This document shows positions 27,262-36,066 of a stretch of DNA of 64,000 bases, in pieces. The stretch is from CAVPJW01 sp963705525 (lineage in GTDB: Bacteria; Acidobacteriota; Vicinamibacteria; Vicinamibacterales; CAVPJW01). The DNA lies in assembly GCA_963705525.1 (NCBI GenBank), contig CAVPJW010000002.1:248001-312000 (forward strand). Direction: 5' to 3'. The translations under genes were made by a program, and so were the position numbers. Under the pieces are notes generated by a model. It was not told where the DNA came from, did not search any database, and was given only the letters and a program-made list of their open reading frames with translations. The first letter of the stretch is position 1; each line of letters opens with the position of its first letter.

Positions 27262-28248
27262 TCACTCGGCCAGCGTAGCTTCGATTCGACGAGGATCGAT
27301 GCGCCAGACATTTCCGGCGCGGAGATTGGACAGCCAGATGGATCCGTGGCCGATGCGAATAGAATCGCCGCCAGGCCCGACAAACTGCTGAACCACTTTG
27401 TTGGTTTCCGGATCGATGCGGGAAATGGGGAAGTCGAAGGACGTGACCCAGACTGAGCCTTCTCCCGCCGCGATCTCGCCGCCAGGGCCTGGAATGCCCA
27501 CGTCGATTGTGGCGACGACTTTGTTGGTGGCGGGATCGATGCGCGAGACGCTGCCATCGCCCTGATTGAGCGTCCAGACTCCACCTTCGCCCACCGTCAG
27601 GAAGCGCGGAGCCGGCCCGACGGGAATCGTCTGAACGACGAGATTCGTGTAGGGATTGACGCGGGTCACGACGTTCTTCGACGTGCTGGTGATCCACACG
27701 GCATCCTCGTCGAATGCGACGGCGTACGAACCGGCTGCGACATAGATCTCGGCGACGACTTTGTTGGTGTCGGGATCGAACCGCGCGAGCGTGCCCTTGT
27801 CGTCCGTCAACAGCCACACGCTGCCGGCGCCGGCCGCGAGGGAGCCCTCCGCGTCCGCAATCCCGGTCGCGATCGAAGCGACGACCTGTCCGGTCTTCAG
27901 GTCGACACGCGACATCGTGCGATCGCCGCAGTTGGGCACCCATAGAGTGCCGAACCCGACTGCCAGACCGGAACAGGGCGCCTTGCCGACGGTGATCGTG
28001 CTGACGACGGTGTTCGACTTGGGATCCATCCTCGTCACGCTGTCTTTCGGCTCGTTCGAGACCCACACCGCGTCGTCGATCGCGAGCCAGTCCGGTGTAC
28101 CGGGAACCGGGAAGACCGCGTCGGGTTTGAGCCTCTCGATCGGAATCCGGACACCCGGCGTCGTGACGCCGGGCTTGACGGGGCGTGGAGGGGTCTGCGG
28201 TATCAGAGGGGTCAATACCAAAACTGTAACGAGAAAGGCTCTCAGCAT
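27262..28248 (-). CDS. Secreted beta-propeller protein (YVTN / virginiamycin-B-lyase-like repeats)
   Basis: A 328-residue protein with a signal peptide (RAFLVTVLVLTPLIP) and six to seven repeats of about 42 residues of the form VWV(T/S)...V(T/S)R(I/V)DP.TNKVVATI.VG. These form a propeller like that of Vgb/YVTN proteins. Enzymatic residues of virginiamycin lyase cannot be assigned by eye, so a binding role is equally likely. It is convergent with the ADOP gene and divergent from the DUF1549 gene across only 28 bases. Confidence 0.82.
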   Translation of the reverse strand: MLRAFLVTVLVLTPLIPQTPPRPVKPGVTTPGVRIPIERLKPDAVFPVPGTPDWLAIDDAVWVSNEPKDSVTRMDPKSNTVVSTITVGKAPCSGLAVGFGTLWVPNCGDRTMSRVDLKTGQVVASIATGIADAEGSLAAGAGSVWLLTDDKGTLARFDPDTNKVVAEIYVAAGSYAVAFDEDAVWITSTSKNVVTRVNPYTNLVVQTIPVGPAPRFLTVGEGGVWTLNQGDGSVSRIDPATNKVVATIDVGIPGPGGEIAAGEGSVWVTSFDFPISRIDPETNKVVQQFVGPGGDSIRIGHGSIWLSNLRAGNVWRIDPRRIEATLAE

Positions 28249-28276
28249 GTCTGGTGTATTCTAGACGGAACCCAAC
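28249..28276. promoter_or_regulatory. 28-base divergent promoter with overlapping -10 elements
   Basis: On the minus strand TAGAAT (28263-28258) lies nine bases before the propeller ATG. On the plus strand TATTCT (28257-28262) lies 14 bases before the DUF1549 ATG. The two hexamers occupy the same bases, so the genes probably compete for polymerase. No SD is seen for either start. Confidence 0.35.
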
Positions 28277-31200
28277 ATGTCGGGCCTCAGGCCGAAATCT
28301 TCGCTGATTGCGACATTGGCCCTCATTGTTTCCGCAGCCCTTGGGCTCCATGCTCAAGGGGCGGTGCGATCTGCGCGGAACGCTCTTCCCGCGTGGGCGG
28401 TTCTCATTCCTTCGCATGCTGTCGATCAGGTGAAATCCTCGTCGACCGATCCTCAAGGATCGGCAGCCGGAGCGGGCCAGCTGGAGTTTTTCGAGTCGAA
28501 GATTCGACCCATCCTCGCGGACAACTGCTACGAGTGTCACACCGACGACGATGCCGAAGCCGGACTGCATCTCGACTCGCGCGAGGCGTTCCTCAAGGGC
28601 GGCAAATCGGGTCCGGCCATCGTGCCCGGTGATCCGGACAAGAGCCTGATGATCGTGGCGGTCCGACAGACGAGCACGACCGTCAAGAAAATGCCAAAGG
28701 GGGGCAAGCTCACGGCAGACGAGGTGGAGGCGCTGACCGAGTGGGTACGAACGGGCGCCTGGTGGCCGGCTGCGAGCGGAACTCCGATCGCGCCAGTCGC
28801 GACGTCGGCAAAAGCGGCCGGCGGATATGTCATCAAGCCCGAACAGCGGGCTTTCTGGTCCATTCAGCCGATTCAGGAGCCGCCGGTCCCTGACGTACAC
28901 GATGCGGCATGGCCACGCACGGACCTCGATCGGTTTGTGCTGGCGAAGCTCGAGCGCGAAGGTCTCTCGCCAGTCAAGCCGGCTGACAAGTTGACGCTCC
29001 TTCGTCGAGCGACGATCGATCTGACGGGCCTGCCTCCGACCGTCGAAGAAGTCGAGGCATTTCAGAAGGACTCGTCACCTGACGCGTTCGCAAAGGTCGT
29101 GGATCGACTTCTCGACTCGCCGCACTACGGCGAAGCATGGGGCCGTCTCTGGCTCGACGTGGCGCGGTACGGAGAAGACGACTACCGGAGCCTCGATCCG
29201 ATGGCGCGCGGCTTCAATCCGTACCCGAACGCGTACCTCTACCGCGATTGGGTCATCAAGGCCTTCAACGACGACATGCCGTACGACCAGTTCGTGCGGT
29301 CGCAGCTTGCCGCTGATCTCCTTGACGAATCGCTGCGTGTGAAAATGCTGCCGGGCCTCGGGTTCCTCGGGCTGGGTCCGTGGTTCTACGACAACGGTGC
29401 GGTAGAAATCACCAAGGCCGATGAGCGCCACGATCGCGTCGATGTCGTCTCGCGCGGCTTTCTGGGTTTGACGGTCGGGTGCGCGCGGTGCCACGACCAC
29501 AAGTACGATCCGATTCCGACCTCGGATTACTACGGCTGGCCGGCGTGTTCCTTAACACCATCTATCACGAGTACCCGCTGGCGCCGAAGGCCGTCGTCGA
29601 GGACTACAAGACCCGGACGAAGAAGATAGAGAACAAGGAAAAACTCCTCGAGGAGTTCCAGACGACAGAACGCAGGCAGCTGGCCGAAACGCTGGCGCTG
29701 CAGGCGGCGAAATACATGCGCGCCGCCTACAAGGTGACCGGTCCTGGCAAGGAAGACATGGCCAGGGTCGCCGAGGACAACAAGCTCGACTACGAGCTCT
29801 TCAGTCGATGGATCAGGTTCCTCGCCAAGCCACCGAAGTTCTACCCGTATCTGACGAAATGGCAGGAGATGATCAAGGCCGGCGGCTCGGAGGAGCAGGC
29901 GAGCACGCTCGCTGACGAGTTCCAGACCCTGCTGCTCGACGTGATGTTCGAAAAGAAAGAGGTGAAGGAAGAAAACGAGATCATCGCGGCGAAGGCGCTG
30001 CCCGGCACCAAGAAGAAGCAACCCGCCAATCTGCCCAACGAGTTCATCACGAACGACGACTTCTGTCCGGGCTGCGGGCTCGAGCTGAAGAGCATGGCGG
30101 TGGAGAAGACGAATCTCTGGACGGACGTTTTTCAGCGCGATCTGGAGGAGGGCTTCGATGCGAGCCAGATGTACGACAAGGTCAAGCCGGGCCTGCTCAC
30201 CTTCAGCGGGTGGGGCCTCGAGCGGCAACTGGCCGCCGATCGTCGTCGATACATCGATGACCTGCGCGCGGACATCGACGCGATGCGCAAGGCCTTGCCG
30301 CCGCAGTATCCATATGCGCACGGCGTGTCGGAGTCAGAGAAGCCGGTGAACCTGAAGGTGAGCGTGCGGGGTAGCCCGTACAAGCTCGGCGACGAGGTGC
30401 CACGGCGATTCCTGTCGATTCTGAGCGAGGGCGAGCCACTGCAGTTCACGCACGGCAGCGGACGGCTCGAGCTCGCCGACGCAATCGTGAAGCAGCCAAT
30501 CGCCATGCGGGTGATCGTCAATCGCATCTGGAAAGGGCACTTCGGGACCGGACTCGTCGACTCGCCCAGCAATTTCGGCGTCACCGGTGAGCGCCCGACG
30601 AATCCCGAGCTGCTCGAGTACCTCGCCGCGTACTTCATGGAGAACGGCCTGTCGATCAAGAAGCTGCATCGGGCGATCATGTTGAGCGCGGTTTACCAGT
30701 TGAGCGACGCCTATTCGGCGGAGGCCTTCGAGAAGGATTCCGGCAATCGATTCTACTGGCGGGCGAACCGGCATCGGCTGAGCGCCGAGCAGATTCGCGA
30801 CTCGGTGCTGGCCGTGTCCGGCTCGCTCGACCTGAAGGTGGGCGGACCGTCCGAGCCGCTGACACCGCGCTACAATCGCCGCACGGTGTACGGAAAGGTG
30901 AGCCGATTCAAGCTCGATACGTACCTGCAGCTCTTCGACTTTCCGAGTCCGAACCTGTCGAGCGAGAAGCGCTTCGCGACCAACGTCCCGCTGCAGCGTC
31001 TCTTCTTCATGAACAGCGACTTCATGCAGCAACAGGCCGAGGCGCTCGCGCGCCGGGTCGCCGATGCGCCCGACAACGCGGCCCGCATCCGAAAGGCATA
31101 TCAGCTCGTATTCGGAAGAGAAGCGACCGACGCGGAGATTCGCGCCGGACTGGACTACCTGTCGGCGGAGCCGATGAAGGAGTACGAGGAGCGGAAAGCC

Positions 31201-31425
31201 GCGCTGGCGAAGGACGGGGCCGAGCCGAAGTCGGCGAAGCCGAAGACCCCAGCCACCGATCGCCGGTCCGACGACGATCCGGCCGTGACCGGCCAGGGCA
31301 TGATGGCGGGTGTAGTGGCCGGCGTCGAGGACAAGACGGAGGAGAAGAAACTGCTGCCCGTGACGTCGTGGGGCCGCTACGTGAAGATTCTTCTCAGCTC
31401 GAACGAATTTCTCTTCGTGAACTGA
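28277..31425 (+). CDS. DUF1549/DUF1553 (PSCyt/PSD) domain protein with cytochrome-type CxxCH, frameshifted
   Basis: A reconstructed protein of about 1049 residues. It has an N-terminal signal, a planctomycete-type cytochrome domain with NCYECHTDDDAEAGLHL (heme motif CYECH near residue 86), a DUF1549 domain (DRFVLAKLEREGLSP, LRRATIDLTGLPPT) and a C-terminal DUF1553 domain (NRIWKGHFGTGLV, LSAVYQLS, QRLFFMNSDF). Near 29536 one base is lost (GGCTGG for GGCCTGG); the other frame then continues LAGVFLNTIYHEYPLAPK. A CPGC pair occurs mid-protein near 30070. These proteins are paired with DUF1501 proteins in Planctomycetes and Acidobacteria; function is not established, though polysaccharide or heme-linked oxidative roles have been suggested. 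Confidence 0.82.
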
Positions 31426-31441
31426 CGCGACAGGATTCCGG

Positions 31442-32917
31442 ATGCTTCGATTGCTCCACAAGGCTCCAGCGCCCCTGACCCGCCGCGATGCGCTCTGCCG
31501 TATGGGCAACGGCTTCGGCATGCTCGCCTTCGCCAGTCTCCTCGGCGAGTCGATTGTGCGCGCGGGCGGATTGCAGTCAGATGATGGAATGGTCGCGATC
31601 AGGAAACTTGACCATCCCGCCAGAGCCAAGCGCGTCATTTTTCTCTTCATGAACGGCGGCCTGTCGCAGGTGGACAGCTTCGATCCGAAGCCGATGCTCG
31701 ACAAGTATCATGGCCAGCCGCTGCCTGGCGGAACCATCGCGACCGAGCGAAAGACCGGTGCGCTGATGCGTTCGCCGTACACGTTCAAGAAGTACGGGCA
31801 ATGCGGAATGGACGTGAGCGAGCTGTTTCCGCACGTCGGCGAATGCGCCGATGACATCTGTTTCATTCGCTCCGTCTACACCGACATCCCGAACCACGAA
31901 CCCTCGATGCTGATGATGAACACCGGCCATACGCAGGTCGGCCGGCCGTCGCTCGGATCATGGCTGACGTATGGCCTCGGCACCGACAATCACGAACCTG
32001 CCAGGGTTCGTGGTGCTCTGCCCCGAAGTGCCGACGACCGTGGGTCCGCCGCTCTGGAACAGCGCGTTCCTGCCGGCCGTTCACCAGGGCACGTACATCC
32101 CGGACCGGGTCGAGCAAGGATGAAACGAAGATCATCGAGGAGGATTTCGATCCGCAGAACGCTGATCTCGTTCATCCACAACGACAAGTTCACGTCCACC
32201 GAACAGCGACGCGAGCTGGATCTCCTCAAGTCGCTCAACCAGATGCAGATCGATCGGGAGACCGTCCGCGATCCGCAGCTCGAGGCGACGATCCAGTCGA
32301 TGGAAGTCGCCTATCGCATGCAGACGGAAGCGCCCGACGTCTTCGACGTCCGCAAGGAAAGCGAGGCGACGCTCAAGCTGTATGGCCCCGGCAGCACCGC
32401 GCGCGGCTGCCTGATGGCGGTCCGCCTCGTCGAGCGAGGCGTGCGGATGGTGCAGGTCTACTACGCGAAGGGCGATCCGTGGGATGCGCACATCGACATC
32501 CAGGCGCACCGGAAGAACGCGAAGGATTCGGACCAGCCGTTCGCCGCCGTAATCAAAGACCTGAAATGACGCGGCCTCTTCAACGACACGCTGGTCGTCT
32601 GCGGATCGGAATTCGGCCGTACGCCCGTCATGGAGATCGGCGCCGGCGCGGGCGGCTTCCAGAACGGTCGCGATCACAATCCGTTCGGCTTCACGATGTG
32701 GCTCGCCGGCGGCGGCGTCAAGGGCGGCACCATCTACGGCGCGACCGACGACTTCGGATTCAAGGCGATCGAGAAGCCGGTTCACGTGCACGATCTCCAC
32801 GCGACGATCCTCCACCTGCTGGGCATCGACCACACCAAGCTCACCTACCGCTACAGCGGACGCGACTTCCGGCTGACCGACGTGTCCGGCAACGTGATTC
32901 ACGAGATTCTGGCCTGA
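31442..32917 (+). pseudogene. DUF1501-family sulfatase-like protein, multiply frameshifted with in-frame TGA
   Basis: Partner of the upstream DUF1549/1553 gene, 16 bases away, with AGGA before the ATG. The first part is intact (TRRDALCRMGNGFGMLAFASLL, then RVIFLFMNGGLSQVDSFDPKP, which carries the alkaline-phosphatase-superfamily Asp). Around 31991 the frame changes (GFVVLCPEVPTTVGPPLWN continues in another frame), again near 32110 (DETKIIEEDF) and near 32150 (LISFIHNDKF), returning to the original frame. At 32567-32569 an in-frame TGA interrupts DLK / RGLFNDTLVV, after which CGSEFGRTPV and the C-terminus follow to 32917. Either decay or sequence errors. Confidence 0.75.
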
Positions 32918-32941
32918 CAGCCGACCGGTCAGGACCTGAAC

Positions 32942-33273
32942 GCCGACGATGGCGTCCAAGGTGCGCCGATGGGTCGAGTCGTGGGCTTCCACGGCGGGTT
33001 CGACTCGTTCGGCATGTCGGGCGCCGGGGTCAGAATGGCGGATGGTCTGACGTTCGGCTATCCGAACGCCAGTCCACCGACATCAACGGTGTGGTTCAGC
33101 TCGACAGCGACGAAAGTCTCGATGGAAGGGTTACGCCCGACGTGCGTGTGCCGGTGACAATGGAGACGATGCGGGCGGCGTTTCTGGAGAAGCCTGACGT
33201 CGTGATCACGGACGGCATCCGCACACTGCAGGAACTGCTGTCGCCTTCGCGCGGAGGCCGCACGTCGCCCTGA
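32942..33273 (+). pseudogene. C-terminal remnant of an S41 (tail-specific) peptidase-like gene
   Basis: The forward reading GRVVGFHGGFDSFGMSGAG, RMADGLTFGYPNA and, after a frame change near 33070, STDINGVVQLDSDESLDG, RVTPDVRVPVTMETM resembles the end of S41 peptidases, where T.G..Y..P.....DG.G..PD..V is conserved. The catalytic Ser/Lys region and PDZ are missing. It follows the DUF1501 stop directly. Low but meaningful similarity; no start or ribosome site. Confidence 0.4.
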
Positions 33274-33291
33274 CCACCTTCACGATTGAAT

Positions 33292-33486
33292 CTACTCCTC
33301 ATCCTCTCGCGGTTGAGGCCCGAGTTTGATGCCGATCAGATCCGGATCTTCCCCCCCGGAATGATGCGGGTTGTTCGCCCGCTGAGCCTTCGCGGCCATG
33401 CGCCGCTCCATCTTCTGCTTGCGCTTTTCCTGCAGGTTTCGCTCTCGCTCTCGCTTCTGGTGAGTAAGGCGTGTTCGATTCGCCAT
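33292..33486 (-). CDS. Small basic conserved hypothetical protein
   Basis: 64 residues starting MANRTRLTHQKRERERNLQ, a strongly basic helix rich in Lys/Arg/Glu, followed by a Gly/Asp tail ending EDEE. Short basic proteins starting MAN(K/R)TRLT.QKR are common in several soil phyla and have no assigned role; nucleic-acid or ribosome association is a guess. ATG 33486 is preferred because AGAGGTG lies upstream; a GTG nine bases earlier would overlap it. Confidence 0.65.
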   Translation of the reverse strand: MANRTRLTHQKRERERNLQEKRKQKMERRMAAKAQRANNPHHSGGEDPDLIGIKLGPQPREDEE

Positions 33487-33560
33487 GAATGGCACCTCTC
33501 AGTCAGGGGTGGTGCGGCCGGGTGTGCTCAGCCGCCACATAATCTTATGCTGCCCGAGAC

Positions 33561-34169
33561 TCACGCCTCAAGGCTGCGCCACAAATACCACGTGGCAATC
33601 GAGCAGTAGGGGCGCCACGGACGCGCAATCTCGTCGATCTTCTCTGGAGACGGCAGGTCGCTCAGGCCATACGCCCGGCGAATCGCCGACCGGATACCGA
33701 GGTCGCCCGTCGGCATCACGTCAGGGCGCCGAAGGGCGAAGAGCAGGAACATCTGGGCGGTCCAGGTGCCGACGCCCTTGACGGCGGTCAAGTGGGTGAC
33801 CACTTCCTCGTCCTGCATCGCGTGAAGCCTGTCGAACTGCAGATGCGCCTTCTGAGTCTTCCGCGCGAGGTCGCGGATGTATGTGGTTTTCTGGCTCGAC
33901 AGCCCGAGCCTGCGCATCTGTGACGGCCTGAGCTTGAGAATGGCGGCGGGCGTGAGGCGACCGCCGGGCACTGCGGCTTCGACCCGCGCGAAGATGACCG
34001 ACGCCACCTTGCCACTCAGTTGCTGGAACACGATCGATCGCACGAGCGTTTCGAACGACGGCTCCCGGTACGTGATGCGGACCGGCCCCACGGCCTCGAT
34101 GATGCGTCGCATGACGGGATCCGATCGCTTCAGCTTGGTGACGGCTCGTCGTCGCTGGCCAGGTGTCAT
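33561..34169 (-). CDS. DNA-3-methyladenine glycosylase II-like (AlkA, HhH-GPD superfamily)
   Basis: A 202-residue base-excision glycosylase. Visible elements are SIVFQQLSGKVASVIFARVE, the helix-hairpin-helix LTAVKGVGTWTAQMFLLFA (about residue 130-148), and the catalytic Asp in MPTGDLGIRSAI. It removes alkylated bases such as 3-methyladenine and leaves an abasic site. It lacks the N-terminal TBP-like domain of E. coli AlkA, as many small family members do. Downstream barrel gene is in the opposite direction of nothing else; probably single gene. Confidence 0.9.
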   Translation of the reverse strand: MTPGQRRRAVTKLKRSDPVMRRIIEAVGPVRITYREPSFETLVRSIVFQQLSGKVASVIFARVEAAVPGGRLTPAAILKLRPSQMRRLGLSSQKTTYIRDLARKTQKAHLQFDRLHAMQDEEVVTHLTAVKGVGTWTAQMFLLFALRRPDVMPTGDLGIRSAIRRAYGLSDLPSPEKIDEIARPWRPYCSIATWYLWRSLEA

Positions 34170-34193
34170 GCTTGAAAACTTGGGAAGAGGGCG

Positions 34194-35066
34194 CTAGAAG
34201 CGCACGCGAAGGCCCGCGGTTATTTCAGAGGTGATCGGCCGGATCCGGAGAGGGGCCGGCGCGAGCGCGACCTGTGCCTCGTCCACCGTGACATCACGGA
34301 ATGTCGCGCCAATCGGCGTGAGCTGTTCGACGCGCAGAGGCACCTCCATCTCGCGCGGGATGAAGAGGCGATAGCCCGCCACCAGCGCGACGCGGTCGTT
34401 GAGTGGCGCATGAGCCTCCGCGCCCAATCCAATCCCGAATGTTGTGGTCGACTCCAGGGACATCGTGGCCTGATGATCTTCGGGAAAGATGACGCTGTGC
34501 CCGCCGAGCGCGAACGTCGAGTAGCCGAGCGAGTCGAATTGTCCACGAAGGTTTGTAATCCCGCCCCCGATGAACACGCGAGCGCCCGCACCCTGGAGCC
34601 GGCCCGCGTGCACAACGAGGCCGGCCGAGACGGTCAGCTGGTCGAGATGTCCGTCGGTGTCGGGCCACGCCAATGAGTTGTTGAATTCGAATTCCCTCGG
34701 CGTAAAGTCCGGTGGTTGGCGGGCGACATACCGGATCGCGATGTCGTACGGTGCGTTCGCCCCTGACAGCGACGATCGCCGGTAGTCCACGTGAACTTCG
34801 AGCCCGGCCCTTGAATTACGCAGCCAGTTGAGCGCACCCCAGAACATCGGTCCGGGACCAGGCTCCAGACTGATGGTCTGCCCGGCGACGCCGCTATGGT
34901 CCACGAACGGAAAAGGCGGAAGGTATCTCGACTCGTACGTCGTGTCGCGCACCGGAATTGACAGCCCCGATCCGAACGACACTTCCACCTGTTGTGCGTT
35001 GACTCGTGGCGCAGGGAGCATCAACACGAGCGAGAAGAGAAAACGGACCGTGCACCGAACCCGCAT
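34194..35066 (-). CDS. Outer-membrane beta-barrel-like protein
   Basis: About 290 residues. Start at ATG 35064-35066 opens a signal peptide (RVRCTVRFLFSLVLML, cleavage near VNAQ); upstream codons look spurious. The mature part is strand-rich with Gly and aromatic residues (FIGGGITNLRGQF, FGIGLGAEAHAPL, VALVAGYRLFI) and ends in a strand with terminal Phe (GLRVRF), the signature recognised by the BAM complex. Function unknown. It is upstream of the alkA-like gene on the same strand, 25 bases apart. Confidence 0.72.
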   Translation of the reverse strand: MRVRCTVRFLFSLVLMLPAPRVNAQQVEVSFGSGLSIPVRDTTYESRYLPPFPFVDHSGVAGQTISLEPGPGPMFWGALNWLRNSRAGLEVHVDYRRSSLSGANAPYDIAIRYVARQPPDFTPREFEFNNSLAWPDTDGHLDQLTVSAGLVVHAGRLQGAGARVFIGGGITNLRGQFDSLGYSTFALGGHSVIFPEDHQATMSLESTTTFGIGLGAEAHAPLNDRVALVAGYRLFIPREMEVPLRVEQLTPIGATFRDVTVDEAQVALAPAPLRIRPITSEITAGLRVRF

Positions 35067-35207
35067 CTTTGCACGGTACGTCGAACGGGAGGCCGAGGAC
35101 AAGACCCGACACGCGCACTGGGCGACTGGCCCGGCTCGGGGTAGCAGGCAAAGGGGCGGCGCCGCCAGGTCGATGTGAGAACGACGGCGACCTCGCTTGA
35201 GGATTGA

Positions 35208-36063
35208 ATGGGTGCCGTGACTTCAATCCAGCACGCCTCACGTCTTCAGCTGGCTGCGGTCAGTGTCGTGGCGTCCCCGAGTCTGTCGGCCCAGGGCAAC
35301 CCTTCGGGCTCTCCGAAAGCGGAACGCCGTGAGATTTCGAAAATCTCCGACGTCCGGCTCACGGGTGTCCTCGTACGCGTCGAGCAGTGCGAGTGCTCGA
35401 CGCCGCGCGCCGACTCGGCCGGTTCTTCGAGTCGAGCTTCGACTACTACAAGGATCGCGGGCGTGAGGGATCCGTTCACGAGTTCTACGGTCACTGCCTG
35501 GACGGCCTGGTTCGGTTGTACGAGCTTGGCGGGGACTCCTGGGCGCTCGATCTGGCGCAACGGATCGGCTCGCGCGCCGGGCTGACGCCGCATACGCACC
35601 ATTCGCTCTCGCTCTATCGAATGATCGATCTCTACGGCGTCACCGGGAACGCCGACTATCTCGATCGAACGATCGCCTATCTGAAGTGGGTTCGCTCGGT
35701 GCGGGCCGTCACGGGCGGCATGCCGGAGAAGTCAGTGGCAATCAGGGGACGTGATCGACCTGCGCTTCAAGAGCCCGATTCGTCTGGTGCACTGGCCCAC
35801 GGCCGATTCGGAAACCGTGGCGGTCTTCGATGGTCCGCTCTGCCTGGCCTTGTCGAGCGCCGACGCCGATGTGTGAGGCGGCTGGAGCGTGCTGACGACG
35901 AGCGATGGCAATCCGCTCCTCGATCCATCGGGTCGCCCCCAGACTCGCGGAAAAGAGAGGGCGGAGCGTCAGGCTTCGGACACTCGAGAGCGATTGGCTC
36001 AATCCGGACGCATTCAACCGTCGGCGGCTGCGCGTCCTGTTCAAGACCCGGGTCGCGCAGTAG
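35208..36063 (+). pseudogene. Decayed glycoside hydrolase (GH127/DUF1680-like) with internal deletion
   Basis: Fragments in several frames resemble one gene. Frame from 35208: signal-like AAVSVVASPSLSAQ, then ISDVRLTGVL. Frame from 35387: RVLDAARRLGRFFESSFDYY, HEFYGHCLDGLVRLYELGGD, THHSLSLYRMIDLYGVTGN, TGGMPEK. After a junction near 35735: WQSGDVIDLRFKSPIRL and VAVFDGPLCLALSSADADV, then an in-frame TGA at 35874, then WSVLTTSDGNPLLDPSG, and in yet another frame DWLNPDAFNRRRLRV to TAG 36061. The central catalytic part (several hundred residues) is missing. Family assignment rests on the C-terminal FDGPL/ALSSAD and N-terminal barrel motifs. Confidence 0.55.
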
Positions 36064-36066
36064 CGG

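Noticed and set aside
27245..28900. 551-codon minus-strand open frame across the propeller and DUF1549 genes
   Set aside because: Spans two divergent genes and their promoter; low-complexity Arg/Ser/Asp sequence with no domain.
32567..32569. Selenocysteine or other TGA recoding in the DUF1501 gene
   Set aside because: No Cys is expected at the site, no SECIS-like hairpin is evident, and the gene has other frame errors.
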